Source: Actinoplanes cyaneus | GTDB taxonomy: Bacteria; Actinomycetota; Actinomycetes; Mycobacteriales; Micromonosporaceae | Reading direction: 5' to 3' | NCBI RefSeq assembly: GCF_016862095.1 | Contig: NZ_BOMH01000078.1 | Span: 1 to 46,004, forward strand | DNA length: 46,004 bases | Program-made: the position numbers and the translations under genes | Notes under the pieces: model-generated | What the model saw: only the letters and a program-made list of their open reading frames with translations | The model's database searches: none | Told to the model about the DNA's origin: nothing | Shown: one piece after another, positions 41,385 through 46,004 of the stretch | Numbering within the stretch: the first letter of the stretch is position 1 | Layout: each line of letters begins with the position of its first letter

Positions 41385-41441
41385 CGGGTCAGCGGCAGCC
41401 GGCGCCGCGGGCGTCACGCATCGGGTCAGCGGCAGCCGGCG
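41385..41441. repeat. 20-bp direct repeat at the 3' end of the serine hydrolase gene
   Basis: CGGGTCAGCGGCAGCCGGCG occurs at 41385-41404 and again at 41422-41441. The second copy encodes the last codons and stop of the hydrolase (AGCR-stop); the first lies just outside. A 37-base duplication of the gene end, or its decay product. The short frame VNLRQLVALQTPEA at 41334-41379 on the plus strand may be debris of another gene. Confidence 0.7.
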
Positions 41442-42511
41442 AGCAGGGTGTCGCTGAGCTCGCACTGGTACGGCGCGCTCTCCGGGCTGACCTCCAGGCG
41501 GTTCGTCAGGTAGACCATGACCAGGTCACGGTCCGGGTCGGCCCAGCCCAGGCACGCGTTGGAGCCGTTGTGCCCGAACGCGCGCCGGCTGCTGAGCCGC
41601 CCCATCGGCCGGGGGCGTTGCGGGTCGTTCTCGTTGCCGCCCAGCTGGAAGCCCTGCGACCAGCGGATCCGGTTGCCCAGCACCTGGTCGGCCTCACCAC
41701 TGGTGGACGGGGCGCACGCGGTCGCGACGGCGTCGGCGGAGAGCAGCCGCGTCCCGAGCAGCGCCTGGTAGAAAAGGGCCAGGTCGCGGGCGGTGCTGCT
41801 GACCGTGGCGGCCGGGATGACCGCGTTGCGGGCGACGCCGAGGTTCGCCGCCCACTGCAGGGTGCGCGGGCCGCCGCGGGGCGCCCGGCGCATCGGGACC
41901 CGGCGTGGCGGCGCACTCAGGTGGGTGTCGCGCAGGCCGAGGGGCTGCAGGATCAGGCGGTCCAGCACGTCGCGCAGGGGCATCCCGGTGACGCGCTGGA
42001 CCAGCTCGCCGAGCAGGAATCCGTAGCTGAGGGTGTGGTAGGCGGGATGCTGCCCGGGCGTGTGGTGCGGGCGGGCGCCGGCCAGGGCGCGCACTGATCG
42101 ATTCCAGTCAGGAGCGATCAGCGCGTCGCGGTAGACGCTCTTGACGTAAGGCAGTCCGGAGCGGTGCTGGAGCACCTGCCGTACCGTAATCGTCTCTTTG
42201 GCGTTGATCTCGAATTCTGGCCAGTACGTCGCCAGGGGCGCGTCGAGCGACACGAGTCCCTGCTCGGCGAGCTGGTGCACGAGCGTCGCGATCAGCGGTT
42301 TGCCGGCCGAGAACAGCAGGAAGGGCACGTCGCGCGGCACCCCGAAGGACCAGTCGAGCACGACCTCGCCGTGCCGCAGGACCACGAGTTGAGCCGCCGC
42401 GCCGCGGGCCGCCACCATTCTGATCATGGTCTGCACCGCGCGGGGTGTGATGCCCAGCTCGTCGGCGGGCAGCTCGTCCCACGTCCGCCGGGGCTCCGAA
42501 ACGATCGTCAC
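41426..42511 (-). CDS. serine hydrolase, class C beta-lactamase/esterase fold
   Basis: A 361-residue cytoplasmic protein without signal peptide. SxxK is in LLFSAGKPLIATL (Ser nucleophile about 68, Lys 71), the Tyr motif is YHTLSYGFLLG (Y-x-T instead of Y-x-N), and the third motif is HNG in FGHNGSNACLGWAD. This set marks EstB/D-aminopeptidase-like esterases rather than a true beta-lactamase. HRSGLPYVK and LLQPLGLRDTHL-like segments are family typical. GTG start with AGGAGG properly spaced. Divergent from a VOC gene, sharing a 303-base upstream region. Confidence 0.87.
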   Translation of the reverse strand: MTIVSEPRRTWDELPADELGITPRAVQTMIRMVAARGAAAQLVVLRHGEVVLDWSFGVPRDVPFLLFSAGKPLIATLVHQLAEQGLVSLDAPLATYWPEFEINAKETITVRQVLQHRSGLPYVKSVYRDALIAPDWNRSVRALAGARPHHTPGQHPAYHTLSYGFLLGELVQRVTGMPLRDVLDRLILQPLGLRDTHLSAPPRRVPMRRAPRGGPRTLQWAANLGVARNAVIPAATVSSTARDLALFYQALLGTRLLSADAVATACAPSTSGEADQVLGNRIRWSQGFQLGGNENDPQRPRPMGRLSSRRAFGHNGSNACLGWADPDRDLVMVYLTNRLEVSPESAPYQCELSDTLLAGCR

Positions 42512-42814
42512 CGTGCCTCCTGCTCCGGAGGACGGCGATTGCCGGAGCGCGTGCGGCGCACAACGTGTGAACCCGGCAACCCGGCAGACCTTTCCGGTAC
42601 GCGCCCACCACGTTAACGGAAATCAAACTGATCGATGTCACCGGCCTCGGCCCGGGTGAGGTAGGGTGTCCACCGTGAACACCGGACCGGCTGGAAGCCA
42701 TGCACGGATCGGCGATCCGGTGGATCGCTGACCCCCGCTCGTTCGGCACGCGGACCTCCGGAGCGACCCTCCCCCAGGTCCCGTCGAAACGAACGAGAAG
42801 CGAGGTCAACGCAC
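42512..42814. promoter_or_regulatory. divergent promoter region
   Basis: Non-coding stretch between the serine hydrolase and VOC genes. A TAGGGT hexamer at 42662-42667 could be a -10 for the rightward gene, leaving a leader of about 140 bases in which GGATCGGCGATCC forms a short stem. I see no gene or riboswitch here. Confidence 0.35.
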
Positions 42815-43189
42815 TTGCCAGCCACTTTCAACCACACCATCATCGCCGCCAAGGACCGTCACGAGTCCGCAGCGCTCTACCGTGAGCTGCTGGAGGCGTC
42901 CGAGGCCCCGTCCTGGGGCCTGTTCACCAACCTCCAGCTCGGTGACGGCGTGCTGCTGCAGTTCGCCGAGCCGTCGGTGGAGATCCAGATGCAGCACTAC
43001 GCGTTCCTGCTCGACGACGAGCTCTTCGACCGGGCGTACACGCGGTTGCGGGACCGCGGCATCGAGCACTGGGCCGACCCGCAGATGCGCCGCTCCGGCG
43101 AGATCAACAACGAGCACGGGGGCCGCGGCGTCTACTTCAAGGATCCCGCCGGCCACGCCGTCGAGCTGATCACCCGGCCGTACGTGTGA
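42815..43189 (+). CDS. VOC-family metalloenzyme-like protein
   Basis: A 124-residue protein with two VOC modules: FNHTIIAAKDRHESAALYRE and QHYAFLLDDELFDRAYTRLR, ending AGHAVELITRPY. His7 (FNHT), His about 64 (QHYAF) and the Glu of AVELIT are at the usual metal positions, so unlike its relatives at 11.8 and 19.3 kb this one looks able to bind a metal, as in glyoxalase I, fosfomycin-resistance proteins or extradiol dioxygenases. TTG start at 42815 after GAGG. Confidence 0.82.
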   Translation: MPATFNHTIIAAKDRHESAALYRELLEASEAPSWGLFTNLQLGDGVLLQFAEPSVEIQMQHYAFLLDDELFDRAYTRLRDRGIEHWADPQMRRSGEINNEHGGRGVYFKDPAGHAVELITRPYV

Positions 43190-43291
43190 CGGCCGTGCCG
43201 GGGTGAGCATCGCCGCCCGCCCCGGCACCCGTCGCCGGCCCTGCCGCGTCGGCGTCCGATGTCCTTTCCTCGCTGTCCCGTGGAGGTGACG

Positions 43292-44020
43292 ATGCGGATC
43301 ACGGTGCTCGGCGGCTGCGGCGCCTGGCCGCTCCCCGGTCAGGCCTGCAGCGGATTCCTGGTGGAGCAGGACGGCTTCCGGCTGATCCTCGACCTGGGGT
43401 ACGCGACGGTCCCCCGCCTGCCCAGCACCGACGTCGACGCCGTGATCGTCAGCCACGGCCATCCGGACCACTGCGCCGACCTCAACCCGCTGCTGCGCGC
43501 CCGGGTGCTGCGGGCCGACCCGGCACCGAGGCTGCCGGTGTACGCGCCCGGCGGGGCCCTCGACGCCGTCCTGGCCCTGGACCGGCCCGGGATGCTCGAC
43601 AGTGGCCTGGCCCTGCGCGAGTTCACGCCCGGCGACCGGTTCGAGGTGGGCCCGTTCCGGGTGGAGACGGCGCTGCTGCCGCACTGGGAGCCGAACGCCG
43701 GGCTGCGGCTGAGCGCGGGCGGCCGGGTGCTCGCCTACACCGGGGACAGCGGACCGAGCCCGATGGTGGCACGACTGGCCCGCGACGCTGACCTCTTCCT
43801 GGCCGAGGCCTCGTTTCTGGACGACGTACCGGCGGAGGCCTCGGGGTTCCTGTCCAGCGCGACGATCGCGGGCGCCGAGGCGGCGCAGGCCGCGGCCGGG
43901 CATCTGGTCCTCACGCACCTTCTCGCCGGGACGTCGCCGGCCGAGGCGATCGACGCGGCTCGCAGCCGTTTCCGGGGCGAGGTGACCGCGGCCTGTTCCG
44001 GCCTGGTGCTGCGCCTCTGA
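43292..44020 (+). CDS. metallo-beta-lactamase-fold hydrolase
   Basis: A 242-residue protein. MRITVLGGCGAWPLPGQACS begins the fold, VIVSHGHPDHCADL (55-60) is the HxHxDH zinc motif, AYTGDSGPS gives the bridging Asp, and LVLTHLLAG the last His. It resembles the RNase Z/phosphodiesterase-like group rather than beta-lactamases. GGAGGTGACG precedes the ATG at 43292, which is preferred to the upstream ATG at 43259. Function probably hydrolysis of a phosphodiester or lactone. Confidence 0.87.
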   Translation: MRITVLGGCGAWPLPGQACSGFLVEQDGFRLILDLGYATVPRLPSTDVDAVIVSHGHPDHCADLNPLLRARVLRADPAPRLPVYAPGGALDAVLALDRPGMLDSGLALREFTPGDRFEVGPFRVETALLPHWEPNAGLRLSAGGRVLAYTGDSGPSPMVARLARDADLFLAEASFLDDVPAEASGFLSSATIAGAEAAQAAAGHLVLTHLLAGTSPAEAIDAARSRFRGEVTAACSGLVLRL

Positions 44021-44131
44021 GCCGACGAACGGCTTCCGCCGGCGCCTCTGACCCCACGACAGGTCCGTCCCCGGCACCTCCCGGAACGACAAGCGGCCCT
44101 TCCCTGGTGGAGAAGGACCGTGGAGGTCGGG

Positions 44132-44461
44132 TCAGCCGTTGCCGGCCGGCTGGTCGGGGCTGACGTCCTGATCCGGTCGTTCGAGCTGGAACTTCCGGTT
44201 CTGTTCGAGGGCCTCCTCGAGCTGGTCCTCGAGGATGATGATCCGGCAGGCCGATTCCAGGGCAGTGCCCTGGTCGACCATCTCCCGGGCTCGCGCGGCC
44301 AGGCGCAACTGGTAACGGGAGTAGCGGCGGTGACCGCCGGCCGACCGGAACGGGGTGATCAGCTTCTCCTCGTCGAGCCGGCGCAGGAAGTCCTGCGAGG
44401 CACCGACGATCTCCGCGGCGCGGCCCATCGTGTACGCGGGAAAGTCGTCGTCACCGAACAT
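44132..44461 (-). CDS. MerR-family transcriptional regulator
   Basis: A 109-residue protein. The winged helix lies at 9-60: AYTMGRAAEIVGASQDFLRR, LDEEKLITPFRSAGGHRRYS, RYQLRLAARAREMVDQG. A short coiled coil (CRIIILEDQLEEALEQNRKF) and an acidic tail follow, with no ligand domain, so it is a minimal MerR protein of the HspR-like type. Two starts are possible: the ATG at 44461, without a ribosome binding site, or a TTG at 44479 that lies 10 bases after GGAGG. Followed on its left by the MBL-fold gene (convergent). Confidence 0.85.
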   Translation of the reverse strand: MFGDDDFPAYTMGRAAEIVGASQDFLRRLDEEKLITPFRSAGGHRRYSRYQLRLAARAREMVDQGTALESACRIIILEDQLEEALEQNRKFQLERPDQDVSPDQPAGNG

Positions 44462-44479
44462 GTCGTCGGGTGGGACCAA

Positions 44480-45139
44480 TGAGCGAAAACCTCCATGACG
44501 AGGGCCCCGGCGCGGGAAGCACCGGGGCCCAGGGTTCACAGGACTCGAAACACCATCCACCGACAGGATCGTCGGGTTCTCGTATCCGCACCGGCCGTCA
44601 TGAACGGACCGAGGTGCGAGGATCGCATAAGCGTGACCGGAGACCACCTCTTTTCGGAGGGAACTGCGGTGTCCGCCTCGGGGTCGCAGGGCGACCTGGT
44701 AGCGGGCGATCCAACGGTGTTCAGGCCCTCCCTTTCCTCTGTTTTCCACCTTGCTTTGTAGTGCTCGCCGACGCTGGGGCCCCCACGCGACTTCGTGGGC
44801 CCGCACTCGCGGGGCGAGGTGCTGCTCAGACGGAGCCCCGAACGTGCCTCGGCCCCACCTGCTGACGCGAGGCCGAGCGAGCCTTGGCGTGTCACCCGGC
44901 CCTGCTGTAGCTCGACCTGATTTCGTCTGCGTGATCACAGATCTCATTCGTCAACAGGAAGAACTCTAACCGGCACCCGTAAGAAAGTCTAGGTTTTCCA
45001 ACACAGACTTTCTGGCGCGGTCTTCGAGGCGGTCACGAGCTGATCAACGCGTCGCGAGAAGGTCAGCGCCGCGACGGCGACGCCGCAACGAAAGCTCGAT
45101 GACGCGGTGGCGACGGGCGAATCTGGGTACGAGTACAAG
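44480..45139. other. hairpin-rich non-coding region, ncRNA candidate
   Basis: About 660 bases without a gene I can support; one line I counted (44701-44760) is 33/60 GC, well under the window average. Structures: outer stem CTCGCC (44764-44769) with GGCGAG (44813-44818) enclosing GGGCCC...ACG / CGTGGGCCC (44777-44802); CTCGGCC (44848-44854) with GGCCGAG (44871-44877); and the stem at 44982-45013. The three lie in a row, as in a structured RNA or long leader. Confidence 0.4.
44982..45013. terminator. hairpin with AGAAAGTCT arms
   Basis: AGAAAGTCT (44982-44990) and AGACTTTCT (45005-45013) are perfect 9-base arms around a 14-base loop. A terminator or a regulator site; no T-tract follows on the plus strand. 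Confidence 0.4.
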
Positions 45140-45391
45140 ATGACCATGAGCGATGAACGGAGCAGCCGGAGCCGGACCGAGGCGGCGATGCACGACACGG
45201 CCGACAAACTCGAAGTGGTGGAGGCTGCCATGCATCGGAGCGCGCAGGCCATTCCTGATCAGGCGATCCGCCGCCGGCTGCACGACGTGGCGAATCAGGT
45301 CACCGCGACGGCGATCGACATCGAGAAGCGCGCCGAGGATCTGCCCCCGAGCCGTCCCGAACAGGCAGTTCCTCGCCCCGCACGCGGGTGA
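45140..45391 (+). CDS. small charged helical protein
   Basis: An 83-residue protein from the ATG at 45140 (45146 and 45107 also possible). It is rich in Glu, Arg and Ala with predicted helices (TEAAMHDTADKLEVVEAAMH; QAIRRRLHDVANQVTATAID) and a Pro-rich end. No membrane segment or known motif. Small coiled-coil proteins of this sort are common and unassigned in actinomycetes. Convergent with the peptide deformylase gene, 28 bases apart. Confidence 0.55.
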   Translation: MTMSDERSSRSRTEAAMHDTADKLEVVEAAMHRSAQAIPDQAIRRRLHDVANQVTATAIDIEKRAEDLPPSRPEQAVPRPARG

Positions 45392-45419
45392 CCGGCAGAC
45401 ACGGCCCGGCCAAGGGTGG

Positions 45420-45908
45420 TCAGCGCGGGACGACGCGGCGGAGTTCCCGGAGGGCCTGACGGCGTACGTCGCCGGTGAGCGTGTCGATGTAGAGGCGGCC
45501 GTCGAGGTGGTCGGTCTCGTGCTGCAACGCCCGCGCCAGGAACCCGGTCCCCTGGATGACCAGCGGCTCGCCGTTCAGATCGAAACCGCGCGCGGTGACC
45601 GACATCGCCCGTTTCGTCGAGTAGCCGAGGCCGGGCAGCGACAGGCAGCCCTCCTCGTCCTCCTGCTCCCCCTCGAAGTCCGAGAGGACCGGGTTGACCA
45701 GGTGCCCGACCTGCCCGTCCACGTTGTAGGAGAACACCCGCAGGCTCACCCCGATCTGCGGGCCGGCGACACCGGCGCGGCCCGGCTCACGAACGGTGTC
45801 CTCCAGGTCACGGACGATCTCACGCAGGCCGGCGTCGAAGTCGGTGACCAGATCGGCGGGCGTGCGCAGGACCGGGTCACCGTAGAGCCGGATAGGCCGT
45901 ACTGTCAT
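45420..45908 (-). CDS. def: peptide deformylase
   Basis: A 162-residue enzyme from the ATG at 45908. The three motifs are GVAGPQIGVS (motif 1, Gly for the usual second Ala), EGCLSLPG (motif 2 with the metal Cys) and QHETDHLDG (HExxH). It removes the formyl group from nascent proteins, using Fe2+ or Zn2+ in the cytoplasm. The N-terminus MTVRPIRLYGDPVLRTPADL is that of the family. No fmt gene is adjacent in the window, so it may be one of two copies. Confidence 0.93.
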   Translation of the reverse strand: MTVRPIRLYGDPVLRTPADLVTDFDAGLREIVRDLEDTVREPGRAGVAGPQIGVSLRVFSYNVDGQVGHLVNPVLSDFEGEQEDEEGCLSLPGLGYSTKRAMSVTARGFDLNGEPLVIQGTGFLARALQHETDHLDGRLYIDTLTGDVRRQALRELRRVVPR

Positions 45909-45979
45909 GCCCGAAATCCTAACCACCCGTTACCGGCCCCAGACGCCGGTCTCCCGGCACAGCCCACCGCGCCAAGCCG

Positions 45980-46004
45980 GGCTGGCACCCACGGTCCCGA
46001 ACGT
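45980..46004. repeat. possible left half of a palindromic element, cut by the window end
   Basis: GGCTGGCACCCACGGT (45980-45995) resembles the left arms of the elements at 3021 and 24703. The right arm would be outside the window. Confidence 0.3.

Noticed and set aside
41426..42511. Beta-lactamase (antibiotic resistance)
   Set aside because: No signal peptide, Y-x-T in place of Y-x-N and an HNG third motif fit the esterase/D-aminopeptidase group better.
44561..44610. tRNA-like T-loop sequence (GGGTTCTCGTATCC)
   Set aside because: No acceptor stem, anticodon arm or D arm could be folded around it.

Overview
This is a high-GC (roughly 70-75 %), gene-dense chromosomal window with many GTG starts, 1-4 base stop/start overlaps and long spurious antisense frames. 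The gene content suggests an actinomycete, most likely a Micromonosporaceae/Actinoplanes-type organism: a SARP-NB-ARC-TPR (AfsR-like) regulator, an N-terminal-LuxR NB-ARC regulator, a DUF5937-type ArsR regulator, and the actinobacterial RDD / SpoIIM / DUF58 / MoxR / DUF4350 / DUF4129 membrane cluster. The genus is an inference. No rRNA, tRNA, CRISPR array, intact transposase or integrase was seen.

Layout. 1-5.1 kb: a repeat-tailed hypothetical protein, an aminoglycoside-phosphotransferase-like kinase, a zinc-ribbon protein divergent from an exported HExxH metallopeptidase, a small secreted protein, and a divergent alpha/beta-hydrolase / TetR pair with a clear palindromic operator. 5.1-5.6 kb: gene wreckage. 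5.6-11.8 kb: AfsR-like regulator, SGNH/GDSL hydrolase and FAD aromatic hydroxylase, a tailoring-type set without core biosynthetic genes. 11.8-16.1 kb: VOC protein, FIST sensor plus GGDEF-EAL c-di-GMP enzyme, discoidin-domain membrane protein. 16.1-16.5 kb: an array of related palindromic elements between convergent genes. 16.5-25.5 kb: LuxR-type STAND regulator, VOC protein, PHP phosphatase, MFS pump, ArsR regulator, aldo/keto reductase, RecF/SMC-like ATPase and a SUKH-like protein. 25.5-29.3 kb: secreted protein, hypothetical protein, membrane protein, RDD protein divergent from SpoIIM.

29.3-32.4 kb is an accessory islet. Its base composition is visibly lower in GC than its flanks (31/60 in one line I counted, against 46/60 in the MoxR gene). 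It holds a broken JetD (Wadjet) fragment, an unrecognised protein with two membrane segments, and a multi-pass protein whose pore region resembles Castor/Pollux-type channels. It lies, with a GNAT gene at its right edge, between rdd/spoIIM and the tightly coupled DUF58-MoxR-DUF4350-DUF4129-membrane operon (33.4-38.5 kb). I consider it the best candidate for an undescribed system.

38.5-46 kb: a SET-domain protein fused to an NTF2-like domain, a HAD-hydrolase remnant beside a HigB/HigA-like toxin-antitoxin pair with a palindromic operator, an overlapping DUF402/RidA-fold pair, a serine beta-lactamase-fold hydrolase, a VOC protein, an MBL-fold hydrolase, a MerR regulator, a hairpin-rich 0.6 kb non-coding stretch, a small charged protein and peptide deformylase. 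A family of about 50 bp imperfect palindromes (GCTGG...CCAGC ends) recurs in intergenic gaps near 3.0, 16.2-16.4, 24.7 and possibly 46.0 kb.
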